Shown: piece by piece, positions 34,374 to 43,811 of the stretch | Numbering within the stretch: the first letter of the stretch is position 1 | Layout of the letters: each line of letters opens with the position of its first letter | Source of the DNA: a virus | DNA: 64,000 nucleotides | Strand: one strand, 5' to 3' | Virus record (IMG/VR): IMGVR_UViG_3300048589_000504 | Coordinates: 1 to 64,000 of that record | Notes under the pieces: model-generated | What the model was told of the DNA's origin: nothing | The model's database searches: none | Seen by the model: only the letters and a program-made list of their open reading frames with translations | Position numbers and translations under genes: made by a program

Positions 34374-35288
34374 ATGAAGTGGACGACAAGAGGGTTACGC
34401 AGACTGTTGGGTTATTCGTTTCGCGGCGAGAACGTGCCCGGTAATTTCTATCTGGCGCTCATCACCGCCGCGACGCCGCCGACGGCCGCGACAAAGAAGC
34501 TGAGCGAGCTGACGCAGATCGCCACCGGCTACGGCTACGCCAATGGCGGCGTCGTGCTGACGCGCAGCGATACCGACTTCACCCCGCTGACAGAAGACGA
34601 CCTGCGCGGCCGCGCGGTGCTGCGACTGGCGACCAAGACGGTGACCGCAAGCGGCGGCGCGATTCCGGCGAGCGGCAGCCGCCCGCGCTATGTGGCCCTG
34701 ACCGGCGACAACGCGACCGTGGCCGACCGTGAGGTGTGGGCCTATTGGGATTTGGGCACAGAAGAGTATGCACCGGCGGGCGCTTCGTTCGACATTGAGG
34801 CGCTGCGCCTCCTCTTGTCGGCGGAAACGCGGTTCACGGTCGTCGGCCTGGCCGAAATGCTGGACTGGACTTTTCGGGCCGCGACCGCGCCGACGAACCT
34901 GTATATGGCTCTGGTCACGTCGGCCGCCGCGCCGACGGTCGCGACGGAGACGATGAGCGAATTGACGCAGATCGCGGCTGGAAATGGCTACAGCGCAGGC
35001 GGCTATCTACTGGCGCGCAGCGCGGCAGATTTTGACACGCTCAACGAAAGCGATGTAGCAAATACGGCCGTGATCGGGGTGAAGGGCCTGTATTGGAGTG
35101 CGACCGGCGACCCGATACCGGCTTCCGGCGACGGCGTGATGTATGGCGTATTGACCACCGACGAAGGCACAGTCTCGGCGCGCAAGGTGCTGGCGTGGTG
35201 GCCCGTGCCGGATGGTCCGAAGACGGCGTTGGCCGGTAATCAGATCGCCCTGCGCGGCGCGACGGCGACATTCAGCGTGGCAGCGTGA
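34374..35288 (+). CDS. tail protein with internal duplication
   Basis: 304 residues consisting of two homologous halves (about 10-155 and 158-304): NFYLALITAATPPTAATKKL against NLYMALVTSAAAPTVATETM, both followed by SELTQIA..GYGYANGG / GNGYSAGG and later IPASGSRP / IPASGDGV. Beta-rich. Resembles short phage fibre or baseplate-wedge repeats. Exact role unknown. Confidence 0.65.
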   Translation: MKWTTRGLRRLLGYSFRGENVPGNFYLALITAATPPTAATKKLSELTQIATGYGYANGGVVLTRSDTDFTPLTEDDLRGRAVLRLATKTVTASGGAIPASGSRPRYVALTGDNATVADREVWAYWDLGTEEYAPAGASFDIEALRLLLSAETRFTVVGLAEMLDWTFRAATAPTNLYMALVTSAAAPTVATETMSELTQIAAGNGYSAGGYLLARSAADFDTLNESDVANTAVIGVKGLYWSATGDPIPASGDGVMYGVLTTDEGTVSARKVLAWWPVPDGPKTALAGNQIALRGATATFSVAA

Positions 35289-35602
35289 ACGATATGGATT
35301 TTGGCGCGGTTCTCATTTTTGCTTTGCTCTGGTTTGGTGGGCTGATCTGCCTGCTCAATGCTTGGCTGTACGGTTCGCAGTTCCTGCGCTTGCAGTTCGT
35401 GTCGTTTGCTCTGGCGCTGTTTACCGCCGCGTCATTTTATGGCTATCTGGCCTACGTCAGCTATTCCGGTGCAGAACTGGATATTGAATTCTCGCGGGTG
35501 TGGGCGCGGATTGTTTTCGTCACGATTGGCCTGTTGTTAGGCCTGAACGCGACCGCGTGGCTCGTACTGGCGTGGTCACAGGGACAAGACGTAGAGACAT
35601 GA
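35285..35602 (+). CDS. three-helix membrane protein
   Basis: 105 residues from a GTG in a GTGA overlap (ATG at 35294 is an alternative). Three hydrophobic segments: AVLIFALLWFGGLICLLNAW, LQFVSFALALFTAASFYGYL and IVFVTIGLLLGLNATAWLVL. A membrane protein inside the tail operon is odd and may be a lysis component or second holin. No family recognised. Confidence 0.6.
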   Translation: MNDMDFGAVLIFALLWFGGLICLLNAWLYGSQFLRLQFVSFALALFTAASFYGYLAYVSYSGAELDIEFSRVWARIVFVTIGLLLGLNATAWLVLAWSQGQDVET

Positions 35603-36081
35603 GCGCAGAGCAGCAAATCATCTTGGGCATTTTGGCAAGCGGCGCGATGGGCGCGCTTGTCGCCGGTTTCTTTCAGGTGATTAACGCGCACGGCGCGCGC
35701 AAAGCAGACGCGCCGGTTAAGGAAGCTGATGCGGCAAGTAAGCTATCGGATAGTGCCATGAAATTTGCCAATGAGCTGCAAGAAGAGCTAAAGAGGTTCC
35801 AGATCGAAAGAAACGAACTGCAAGAAGAGCTAAAGCGCTTCCAGAGCGAGATACGCGATCTGCAAACCGAGCGGCAAGTAGAGCGACAGGCAGAACAGGC
35901 CGAGCGCCACGCTGAGCGCGAAGAACTGCTTGGCCGCGTGCGCGTGCTGGAAGCGCGTGTGTCAACACTGGAAGCGGAGAAGGCGGAATTGACTGTCGAG
36001 ATTGAACAGTTACGTAACGAGAAAGCCGACAAGCGTCGGCGTGACGATATGGGGCGCTTTGTGCCCGAAAAAGGAGAGTAA
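35599..36081 (+). CDS. membrane-anchored coiled-coil protein (spanin-like?)
   Basis: 160 residues. One N-terminal transmembrane segment (IILGILASGAMGALVAGFFQ) followed by a long charged coiled coil with an exact duplication NELQEELKRFQ at about 58-83 and RLEARVSTLEAEKAEL-like heptads. This is the topology of an inner-membrane spanin or a tail-tip anchor. Coupled by overlap to the preceding membrane protein gene, so the two may act together. Function inferred from topology only. Confidence 0.55.
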   Translation: MSAEQQIILGILASGAMGALVAGFFQVINAHGARKADAPVKEADAASKLSDSAMKFANELQEELKRFQIERNELQEELKRFQSEIRDLQTERQVERQAEQAERHAEREELLGRVRVLEARVSTLEAEKAELTVEIEQLRNEKADKRRRDDMGRFVPEKGE

Positions 36082-36084
36082 GTA

Positions 36085-38226
36085 ATGTTAACCGATTGGC
36101 AGTTTTTCAAGCACAGCGGCAACCCCTCCGGCATACAGGACGGAGATGTATTCAGCATCTCCACCGATGGCGGGGAGAGGGGCACTTTTTTCAGATATCT
36201 GGAAGGCGTCACGGCCGGCCAGTTGGTGCGCTATACAGGCGGCTCAAGCGGCAGTACGCCGCAGACAAAGGTTCTGTTCTATAAAGGGAATACGTACACA
36301 AATAAAAGTGTCGATGTCGAGAGCGGCAATGTCGTCACTGTGCCCAGTGGCGTGAATAAGCTGCGTCTTGATCTGCGCAACTGGGGCGGCGGCGGCACGG
36401 CCGTTTGGGAGAATCCGCAGCTCGCGCTTGTTGACGATCCTGAACCTGAGCCGCCGACAGAGCCGGATGAGCCGGAACCCGATCCAGTTCCCGATCCACA
36501 GCCGGAACCGGAGCCTGACCCTGAACCGGAGCCGCAACCCGATCCAACCCCTGAGCCACCGACGGGGCCGGTCTACTTTGTAGCCACAAATGGCAACGAC
36601 AGCGTGAGCAAAGAAGCTAACAGCATCGACCGGCCGTGGAAAACGCTGCACCTGAGCGCCGCCAAACTATCGGCAGGTGACACGCTGTACGTGCGTGGGG
36701 GCACGTACGCGCTCCCGGTTGATGGCGAGATAGCTATCAAAAAATCGGGCGTTACCATGTCCGCATATGACAATGAGACAGTCATGATTGATGGGCGTGC
36801 TACTTTCCACCAGGCGCTTGGCATCAATTCCAGGGCCACGAATCCCGTGGGCACAACTGAATACGAGCCGCTTATTAGTGTTGAGGCTTCCGGCGTGACA
36901 TTAAAGGGGTTGCGTATACGCGACAGCGGGGGGGAGGGTATCCGCATCAAAGGGTTAAACGGCACGGTTGACAACTGTCATGTTGATACGTCATTTGGGC
37001 CAGGCATTTCATTTTTGAGTGGTGGCAGCGGTCTGGCGAAAGATTCCTCTGTTACACGGGCCAGTCGCAAGGACAAGGGAGAGGCATTTCGGGCCAGGCT
37101 TGCATCAGGCCCCGTCACTTTTTTGCGCTGTAAGTGTTCGCACGGCGGGGCCGAGGGGCTTTGCTCTGTTCAGAGCGACGACGTTACGTTTCTGGACTGC
37201 GAGGCTTGGGATAATAACAAAGTCCAGGTTTATTTTGAGGGGTCGCGCCGTACCCGAATGGACGGGTGTCTAATCTACTGCACAAATGAAATTGAAAATG
37301 GCGGGTTTGAATACTCAGAAGGAATTCATATTGCATCAGAAATATACGATAACGCTGACGGTAGAGTATGGGTTTGTGAAGATATTGAAGTAACAAACAC
37401 CCTGATTGTCGGGTGTGGCCCCAATCTATCCATCTCCGGTGGTAAGCACCGGGATAGGCCAGTAGATGTTTGGGGTCTGCGTAATTTTCGATTCTTTCAC
37501 AATACTTTCGTCAATGCCCGTGCTAACGAAGGCATACTCATTGGCAACCAAATCCCTGCCGACAACAACAAAAATAACACGCCAAGTTGGTTTGTCAATA
37601 ACATTATTGTGCAAGAGGGCAACCTGCCGATAGCCCGAACATTTACGGGGACGGATTTTTCAAAGTTCGTGTTTAGTCATAATGTATGGAGCAAACAGCC
37701 TTCCCCAGCCGATTTCTATAACGCTGCTACCGACAAGCTGGGAAACGCCGGCCTCAGCAATCCTCCGGCGATCCTTGAATCTCCGGCAGACATGCATGTC
37801 AGAGACTACAAACTTACAGGCAGCAGCGCGGCCATCGCTGCGGGTACAAAAGCATACAACGCGGCGAGTGGTGTCAGTGTGAAGGTTGATTACTTTGACG
37901 CCCCGCTGAGCAGCCCGCCTGATGCGGGGTTCCACCAGTTTGGCGCAGTGCCACAACCGGAGCCCGATCCTGATCCAGTGCCCGATCCTGACCCTGAACC
38001 GGAGCCTGATCCTGATCCAATCCCTGAACCCGATCCGGTTCCCGATCCTGATCCGCAGCCTGAACCGGTTGCGGCGAGTGGATACAGGATCGGCACGGCC
38101 GTTGTGCTTGTCATCCCGGCACTGGCTGACATGACAGCGCCGCTATTCGGTATGCAACTGTCAGTGCGCGGGGAATGGGTTGACGGCGAACTGCACTTGA
38201 TCATCGACCAGCTACAGGAGAGCTAA
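36085..38226 (+). CDS. tail spike with parallel beta-helix between Pro-Glu linkers
   Basis: 713 residues. Residues 1-117: beta-sandwich head. Residues about 118-165: an Asp/Glu-Pro linker (DPEPEPPTEPDEPEPDPVPD). Residues about 166-620: a right-handed parallel beta-helix of the pectate-lyase / DUF1565 type, opening YFVATNGNDSVSKEANSIDR then PWKTLHLSAAKLSAGDTLYV. Residues about 625-670: a second Pro-Glu/Asp linker, then a C-terminal cap. The helix segment is clearly more AT-rich than its flanks and lacks ACGGCCGT copies (36400-38097), suggesting a swapped receptor-binding or polysaccharide-degrading domain. Confidence 0.8.
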   Translation: MLTDWQFFKHSGNPSGIQDGDVFSISTDGGERGTFFRYLEGVTAGQLVRYTGGSSGSTPQTKVLFYKGNTYTNKSVDVESGNVVTVPSGVNKLRLDLRNWGGGGTAVWENPQLALVDDPEPEPPTEPDEPEPDPVPDPQPEPEPDPEPEPQPDPTPEPPTGPVYFVATNGNDSVSKEANSIDRPWKTLHLSAAKLSAGDTLYVRGGTYALPVDGEIAIKKSGVTMSAYDNETVMIDGRATFHQALGINSRATNPVGTTEYEPLISVEASGVTLKGLRIRDSGGEGIRIKGLNGTVDNCHVDTSFGPGISFLSGGSGLAKDSSVTRASRKDKGEAFRARLASGPVTFLRCKCSHGGAEGLCSVQSDDVTFLDCEAWDNNKVQVYFEGSRRTRMDGCLIYCTNEIENGGFEYSEGIHIASEIYDNADGRVWVCEDIEVTNTLIVGCGPNLSISGGKHRDRPVDVWGLRNFRFFHNTFVNARANEGILIGNQIPADNNKNNTPSWFVNNIIVQEGNLPIARTFTGTDFSKFVFSHNVWSKQPSPADFYNAATDKLGNAGLSNPPAILESPADMHVRDYKLTGSSAAIAAGTKAYNAASGVSVKVDYFDAPLSSPPDAGFHQFGAVPQPEPDPDPVPDPDPEPEPDPDPIPEPDPVPDPDPQPEPVAASGYRIGTAVVLVIPALADMTAPLFGMQLSVRGEWVDGELHLIIDQLQES

Positions 38227-39350
38227 TGTCCTACTGGTTTGGCGAGGTAAGCCACTCGCTTGACGATATCTTCGAGGAAGATGACGGGACGGTGCAAACC
38301 GCCGACAACTACGAGCCGTTCAAGAACGACTGTTGGCGGTTAGCACGGTTCACCGAGGTTGCTATCCCGCGTGGCGCGACGATTCTGGACGCGCGCTATA
38401 TGACGTTCGTTGCATCAGTCAGCGACGCGGGCAAGGCTGACTTCCGTATTTATGGCGAAGCCGTGGGTAGCTCGGCACGGCCGTCGGCGCTTGCACTCGA
38501 TTACGCAATCAGCAGCAAGAGCCTGACGGCCGCCTATACGTCATGCGTTAGCGAGCGATTCGTCGGAGATAAGGCCGGCTACTATCACTGGGATGTAACC
38601 GACGTTATACAGGAGCTTGTCGATCGCGGCGACTGGACATCCGGCAATGCCCTGTCGCTCATCATGCGTGATAGCGGCGCGTCTGACACTCGCTTTAAGA
38701 GTTATGACATCGGCCAGCCGGACAAACTGGAAGTGCTCTACCAGATGTCGGGGTCAAGCATTTGTCGCTGGATCGAACACTCGCTGGACGATGCGCGACA
38801 GGCCGGAGTGAGTGTTAATACTGACGGGGACGGCGTGTATATCGGGACGGCCGCATACGGGTATTTTCGGTTTACGGACGTGGGTATCCCGCCCGGCGCG
38901 GAGATCACGGCCTGTACGTTGCAGCTTTTCTGCCCGACCAGCGACACCGATGATGCCAATCTTAAGATTAGCGTTGAGGACAGCGCAGACGCGCCGCGTC
39001 TGGCAGTAGATGAGCAGTTCGTCTCCACGCGCGACTACGGCGCGGTCAATGTTAGCTGGTCGCAGTCCGGCCGTTTGTATTGGCACGAAACGCCCGATCT
39101 GACGTTGCTTATGCAGCGCGTAGTGGATCAGGGCGGCTGGGCCAGCGGCAACGCCTGCGCCTTTGTTCTGTATGATCAATCCTCGCTGGTCTACAACGTA
39201 TCCACTTACGACTACGACGATGCTCGACAAAACAACCATTGGTATGCGGCGCGGCTGCACGTTTCCTATCTGGGCGGCGCTGCGGCTCGCTATAAAAAGA
39301 AGGCCTTGTGGTCCGGCCTGAGTGGCGGGCTGAGTCAGGGGGTGGCCTAA
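38226..39350 (+). CDS. tandem DNRLRE-like adhesin
   Basis: 374 residues with two related domains (about 1-175 and 180-355). Each opens with SHSLDD or EHSLDDARQAG, has a jelly-roll phrase (FTEVAIPRGATILDARYMTF / FTDVGIPPGAEITACTLQLF) and a closing segment (YYHWDVTDVIQELVDRGDWT / YWHETPDLTLLMQRVVDQGG). The C-terminus is basic (ARYKKKALWSGLSGG). Probably surface-carbohydrate binding fibres. Related to the next gene. Confidence 0.7.
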   Translation: MSYWFGEVSHSLDDIFEEDDGTVQTADNYEPFKNDCWRLARFTEVAIPRGATILDARYMTFVASVSDAGKADFRIYGEAVGSSARPSALALDYAISSKSLTAAYTSCVSERFVGDKAGYYHWDVTDVIQELVDRGDWTSGNALSLIMRDSGASDTRFKSYDIGQPDKLEVLYQMSGSSICRWIEHSLDDARQAGVSVNTDGDGVYIGTAAYGYFRFTDVGIPPGAEITACTLQLFCPTSDTDDANLKISVEDSADAPRLAVDEQFVSTRDYGAVNVSWSQSGRLYWHETPDLTLLMQRVVDQGGWASGNACAFVLYDQSSLVYNVSTYDYDDARQNNHWYAARLHVSYLGGAAARYKKKALWSGLSGGLSQGVA

Positions 39351-39943
39351 TGGCGACGTTTAACGGACAAGTCAATAGCAGCGCAGGTGATGCGCGGCAG
39401 GCCGGAGCCACAGTAGATCTCACCAGCAGTGAAATCTACTTTGGCTCATCAGTCGTAACTGTAGGCCTGTTCTTCCCAAGCGTAACCATCCCGCCCGGAA
39501 GCACTATCACAAGCGCGATTTTGGAAGGGTATTTCTCCAGTACGTCTTACGATTCCGGCACGTTCACGGCTGCGTGCGAGGATGCAGACAGCGCGGCTAT
39601 TTTCACATCCGACGACAAAAACGTGTCAAACCGAACGCCAACCAGCGCGACGGTTGCGGTCAGCCTGAGCAATGTCATGACCAGCGGTAGCGGGTTTTAC
39701 GGGATTTGCGACTTAAAAGACGCCGTGCAAGAGGTAATAGACCGGCCTGGTTGGTCGTCCGGCAACAATATCGCCGCGCTGCTGTACTCGCTGACCAGCG
39801 GCGAGATTCGTTTTCGTACATATGACAACAATTCCGCCGAAGCGGCCAAGCTAACGATCACGTATACCGCTCCGGCTTCCGGCGCGGCGAAGAAGCGAAA
39901 GCTAAGACAAGGCACACGTTTCGGCGCACGGGCCGGGACATAA
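39350..39943 (+). CDS. single DNRLRE-like adhesin, paralogue of the preceding gene
   Basis: 197 residues from the ATG at 39350, overlapping the previous stop. DARQAGATVDLTSSEIYFGS, SVTIPPGSTITSAILEGYF and DLKDAVQEVIDRPGWSSGNN align with one repeat of the 38226 product. The tail is likewise basic (AKKRKLRQGTRFGARAG). The set looks like gene duplication generating alternative adhesins. Confidence 0.7.
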   Translation: MATFNGQVNSSAGDARQAGATVDLTSSEIYFGSSVVTVGLFFPSVTIPPGSTITSAILEGYFSSTSYDSGTFTAACEDADSAAIFTSDDKNVSNRTPTSATVAVSLSNVMTSGSGFYGICDLKDAVQEVIDRPGWSSGNNIAALLYSLTSGEIRFRTYDNNSAEAAKLTITYTAPASGAAKKRKLRQGTRFGARAGT

Positions 39944-39964
39944 CACGAGGGAGGCTGGGGAGTC

Positions 39965-41425
39965 ATGATACTAGAAAAAAGCACGGCGACACTAATCACG
40001 TTTTTGCTCGTTGACGCAACCGACGATGAAACATCCGAAACCGGCAAATCGCCAAGCGTGCAGCTAAGCAAGAACGGCGGCGCGTTTGCGGCCGCGACGA
40101 ACAGCCCCAGCGAGATCGGGCTTGGCTGGTACAAGCTGGCTCTGACCACGGCCGAAACCGACACCGAAGGGCCGCTGCTGGTTGACGTTACGGCCGTCGG
40201 CGCGGACGTATTCCGCGACCGCTATTTCGTGTTCGATTTTGCCAAATTCAAGGCCGATACCAGCGCACTGGGCACACTGGCGAACCAGACGGCGATTAAA
40301 GCCAAGACCGACCTGCTACCCGCGTCACCGGCGGCCGTGGGTGACGCCATGACCTTGACTGTCGCCTACGACGCGGCCAAGAACGCGGCTAGTTCGTCAA
40401 CGGCGCTAGCAATTAAGGCATCGACTGACAGTATCGGCGACTTGCCGACGGCCGCCGAAGTTGCCGACGCGGTGTGGGATGAGGCGCTGGCCGATCATGA
40501 CGACGCGGGTAGTGCCGGTAAGGGTCTGGCCGACGCGGGTGCGGGGCTGACCGCTGAATCCATCGCTGACGCGGTTTGGGATGAAGACATCACCGAACAC
40601 GCCACAGAAGATTCAACCGGCGCGGCGCTGGCAGGCGGCGTCGATCCGAACGCCATCGCCGACGCGGTTTGGGATGAGCTGATCGGAGATCATGTGGCCT
40701 CCGGCAGCTTCGGGGAAGAAGTGCAGGCGCACACGAAGAGCGACGAATTCCCCGACGAAACAGGGCTGGCCGACCTGCTGGCCGACGCGGTTTGGAATGA
40801 GCTGCTGGCCGGGCATGTTATCGGCGGTTCGTCCGGTAAGGCGCTCGGCGATCTGGCCGATACCGACGCGGCGGCGATTGCCGACGCGGTTTGGGACGAA
40901 GATCTGGGCAGTCATACCAGCGGCGGTACGTTCGGCGAGAAAATGAACGATTTGAACCCGCTCACAGTGGTGAATCAGGTGAAGCGTTCGACCGGAGAGC
41001 GGCAGGTGGCGCAGGTTGGCGCGACGTACCGGCACACGATGCCCGGCCTCATCATCCCGGCCTCGTGGACGCGCATGATCTTCGTAATCAAGAAGGATTT
41101 GGCCGCCGCCGACGAAAGTGCCGATCTGTACGTGATGGTCACGAATCCAGCGGCCAGCGAAGCGGACGGTACTGTATACGTGAACGGCCGTGAGGCAGAT
41201 AGTGAACAGCGGCTGTTGGCGGCGCTGAGCGTGAACCAAGCGGGCGGCTCCACCGGTATCTACATTGACGAGACATTGACCGCCCTGATCGGCGAGATGG
41301 ACGCGCGTTACGCGCTCAAAGTCGAGTGGGAGAACGACGGCGAAAGCGACGAGACAGTGCTGGACAACGGCGTCGGCGACTTCATCTTCGAGAAGCACGC
41401 CACGCGCTCGCCGATTATTGGTTAG
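39965..41425 (+). CDS. tail fibre with five ADAVWDE repeats
   Basis: 486 residues. N-terminal domain (LITFLLVDATDDETSETG) is shared with the fibre at 41977. Residues about 160-320 hold five degenerate repeats beginning (I/V/L)ADAVW(D/N)E followed by about 15 residues ending in SFGE or SGKAL type text. The C-terminal domain (RHTMPGLIIPASWTRMIFVI) is a compact beta/alpha fold. The repeats would form a fibrous shaft. Receptor binding is inferred. Confidence 0.75.
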   Translation: MILEKSTATLITFLLVDATDDETSETGKSPSVQLSKNGGAFAAATNSPSEIGLGWYKLALTTAETDTEGPLLVDVTAVGADVFRDRYFVFDFAKFKADTSALGTLANQTAIKAKTDLLPASPAAVGDAMTLTVAYDAAKNAASSSTALAIKASTDSIGDLPTAAEVADAVWDEALADHDDAGSAGKGLADAGAGLTAESIADAVWDEDITEHATEDSTGAALAGGVDPNAIADAVWDELIGDHVASGSFGEEVQAHTKSDEFPDETGLADLLADAVWNELLAGHVIGGSSGKALGDLADTDAAAIADAVWDEDLGSHTSGGTFGEKMNDLNPLTVVNQVKRSTGERQVAQVGATYRHTMPGLIIPASWTRMIFVIKKDLAAADESADLYVMVTNPAASEADGTVYVNGREADSEQRLLAALSVNQAGGSTGIYIDETLTALIGEMDARYALKVEWENDGESDETVLDNGVGDFIFEKHATRSPIIG

Positions 41426-41455
41426 TTTCAGTTTAGAAAGTACGGAGAAAGGATC

Positions 41456-41968
41456 ATGGCACTAACAGCACAGCAATTACTTGACACATTCAACGCACGA
41501 GGCATTGACACCGCGACGAAACTGACCAACTTCCTGATACTGGATCAGGCAATTCAGGCAGCGTTCCTCGGCTCCGGCTTCGCTTCGCAAGAGCAGGCCA
41601 CGGCCGCACTCTCTGGCCTTAAAATGCAAAACGATCTGAACTCCGCCAATGCCGCGCTGAGTGCAGAGCAGGTGCGCTGGCAGACTGTCTCCAATGATCA
41701 CGCTGCCGAAATGAGCGCCGCTATCGTGCTGCGTGACGCGGCGCATGAGGCGTGGAAGACGTTTGTTTTGGCTAATAGTTCGGTGAGTGGAACCAGCGCC
41801 GACGCATATTCGCAGGCAAAGCGCGATCTCGATGCGGCAGAAATTGCGTTGGAAGTGATTGCTGCACAGTATGCCACAGATGAGGCGGCGCATAATCAGA
41901 CAGTGAGTGATCTGGCGGCGGTCGTAGCTGCGGCGCAGGCCGCACTTGACGCGCACGCCACAGGGTAG
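41456..41968 (+). CDS. helical tail-region protein
   Basis: 170 residues behind GGAGAAAGGATC. Almost wholly Ala-rich helix (LLDTFNARGIDTATKLTNFL; AKRDLDAAEIALEVIAAQYA), probably coiled coil. Lies between two paralogous fibres and may be a fibre chaperone or shaft partner. No family recognised. Confidence 0.6.
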   Translation: MALTAQQLLDTFNARGIDTATKLTNFLILDQAIQAAFLGSGFASQEQATAALSGLKMQNDLNSANAALSAEQVRWQTVSNDHAAEMSAAIVLRDAAHEAWKTFVLANSSVSGTSADAYSQAKRDLDAAEIALEVIAAQYATDEAAHNQTVSDLAAVVAAAQAALDAHATG

Positions 41969-41976
41969 GAGGGCGC

Positions 41977-42939
41977 ATGTTAATTAACAAGAGTAGTACA
42001 CCGACAATCGCCTTTCTACTGGTCGATGCCACCGACGACGAAACCGCCGAAACCGGTCTGTCGCCGACTGTCCAGATCAGTAAGAACGGCGGCGCGTTTG
42101 CAAACACGACCAGCAGCGCCACAGAGATCGCCAACGGCTGGTACAAAGTCGCGCTCACAAGCACCGAAACCGGCACAGAAGGCGAGCTGATCCTGCGCGC
42201 GACCGGAACCGGCGCGGACGAGTGGCGGGACGTGCATCAGGTGGTTGATTTTGCCAACTTCAAGGCAACAGTCAGCAGTCTGGCCTCACAGACAAGCGTT
42301 GACGCAATCGCCGGATACGTGGACACCGAAGTAGCCGCAATTCTGGCCGCCGTCGATACCGAAGTCGCGGCGATTAAGGCCAAAACCGACAACCTGCCCG
42401 CGTCACCGGCGGCCGTCGGCTCGGCCATGACGCTGGCTGACAGCGCCATCACCGCCGCCAAGATCGCGACAGACGCCATCACCGCCGCCAAGATCGCCGC
42501 CGACGCGGTGAGCGAGATTCAAAGCGGGCTGGCCACGGCCGCGAGTGTGGCCGCGCTGAATGACGTGAGCGCGCTGGACATCTGGACTTACGCCACGCGC
42601 GAGCTGACAAGCGGCGGCGGCGGGGCATCGGCGGCAGACATCTGGACCTACGCCGGGCGCACGCTCACCGACGATACCAGTGTCGTGGACGGCATCGCTA
42701 CAGACGTGGCCGCGCTGCCTACGGCCGTGGAGATCGCCGACGCGGTGCTCTCGCGCGGCGCTGACAACGTGGAGGATACGGCCGACTTGCTGAGCCTGGC
42801 CGAACTGATTCTGGCTACGTTTGAAGCCAAGCGCACGGCCGGTTCGCTGACGATCTACAAGGCGAATCACTCCGATGTGTTCAACACGCGCACATACACG
42901 ACAGACTCCGAAGCCGAACCGATTACTGAGGTGAATTAG
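41977..42939 (+). CDS. tail fibre paralogue
   Basis: 320 residues. The first about 90 residues (TIAFLLVDATDDETAETGLS) are homologous to the N-terminus of the 39965 product, so both probably attach to the same baseplate site. The shaft is Ala-rich with DTEVAAI repeats, ITAAKIATDAITAAKIAADA and two DIWTYA units instead of ADAVWDE repeats. It ends SDVFNTRTYTTDSEAEPITE. Alternate or stacked fibre. Confidence 0.7.
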   Translation: MLINKSSTPTIAFLLVDATDDETAETGLSPTVQISKNGGAFANTTSSATEIANGWYKVALTSTETGTEGELILRATGTGADEWRDVHQVVDFANFKATVSSLASQTSVDAIAGYVDTEVAAILAAVDTEVAAIKAKTDNLPASPAAVGSAMTLADSAITAAKIATDAITAAKIAADAVSEIQSGLATAASVAALNDVSALDIWTYATRELTSGGGGASAADIWTYAGRTLTDDTSVVDGIATDVAALPTAVEIADAVLSRGADNVEDTADLLSLAELILATFEAKRTAGSLTIYKANHSDVFNTRTYTTDSEAEPITEVN

Positions 42940-42942
42940 CCA

Positions 42943-43761
42943 ATGGCCGGAATCCTGTCATGGCTGTGGGGCAAGGTTGGCGGCACGCCCGGCGTCAACC
43001 TGCCGCCGATCCGGCCCGGTCTGGACAACAGCGGGCTGACATGGGTTATGCGCGACGATTTCACGACGGCGCAGAAGCCGGTCGTGTGGCCGCGCACGGC
43101 CGTGCCGGGACCGGGCGCGCTGTTTGCCAGAGATACGGCCGCTGGTGATCCGTTCGTGATTGCCGAAGGGCGGCTGCGCACACCGGCACTGGCGACGGCG
43201 AGCTGGCTGTGGGCCGGGCCGTTCCCGCGCGCCGCCGGGCGCACGTTCATCTTTCGCGGGATTGCCAGCAAGCGTGACAACTATATCGGCGCGTTCGGCC
43301 TCTCGCCTTTCGTGAGCGCCGACAGTAATCCGTTCATCGTCAGCGAGGGTTCGCTGCGCGATGAGACAGTCGATTACCGGGACGCAATCATCTCGTGGAC
43401 TGCCAACGCGGCCAACAACTGGACACGCCCGCTGCTGCAATTTGTCGGCGGCGTGTGGGATAGCACGGCCGTCTCCGGCGAGATAGCGGCGGTAACAGGG
43501 CAGGGCGTGGACGTGGCGATTGTGCTGCACACGGCCGGCTACGTTGCCTACTACCGCGTCGGCCGGTCGCGGGATTGGTACGTGTTCGACAGCAGCACGA
43601 CTGAGAACAACGCCTACATCTATATGTCCGTTACCGGCGGGGCGAACAACGTCTCGCTGGCATCGCTGCGCGTGATTGACGCGCCGCAAGTTGTGATTGA
43701 TGCCGGGGCGGTCGTACCGACCGGTCCGGCGCTGAATTGGCTGCGTAGGGCAGTCATGTAG
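42943..43761 (+). CDS. lectin-like tail protein candidate
   Basis: 272 residues. Beta-rich with many aromatic residues (ASWLWAGPFPRAAGRTFIFR; VAYYRVGRSRDWYVFDSSTT), suggestive of a concanavalin-like jelly roll. N-terminal GILSWLWGKVGGTPG may be an attachment peptide. Last gene of the tail-fibre cluster. Fold is inferred from composition. Confidence 0.5.
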   Translation: MAGILSWLWGKVGGTPGVNLPPIRPGLDNSGLTWVMRDDFTTAQKPVVWPRTAVPGPGALFARDTAAGDPFVIAEGRLRTPALATASWLWAGPFPRAAGRTFIFRGIASKRDNYIGAFGLSPFVSADSNPFIVSEGSLRDETVDYRDAIISWTANAANNWTRPLLQFVGGVWDSTAVSGEIAAVTGQGVDVAIVLHTAGYVAYYRVGRSRDWYVFDSSTTENNAYIYMSVTGGANNVSLASLRVIDAPQVVIDAGAVVPTGPALNWLRRAVM

Positions 43762-43811
43762 AGGCCCAAAAGGGCCACACAGATGCGCTAACGCGCAAAG
43801 GGGAGACAGAC

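Noticed and set aside
36436-36570. Possible CRISPR-like or tandem repeat array
   Set aside because: The repeated GATCC/CCTGA words encode the Asp/Glu-Pro linker of the tail spike; there are no regular spacers.
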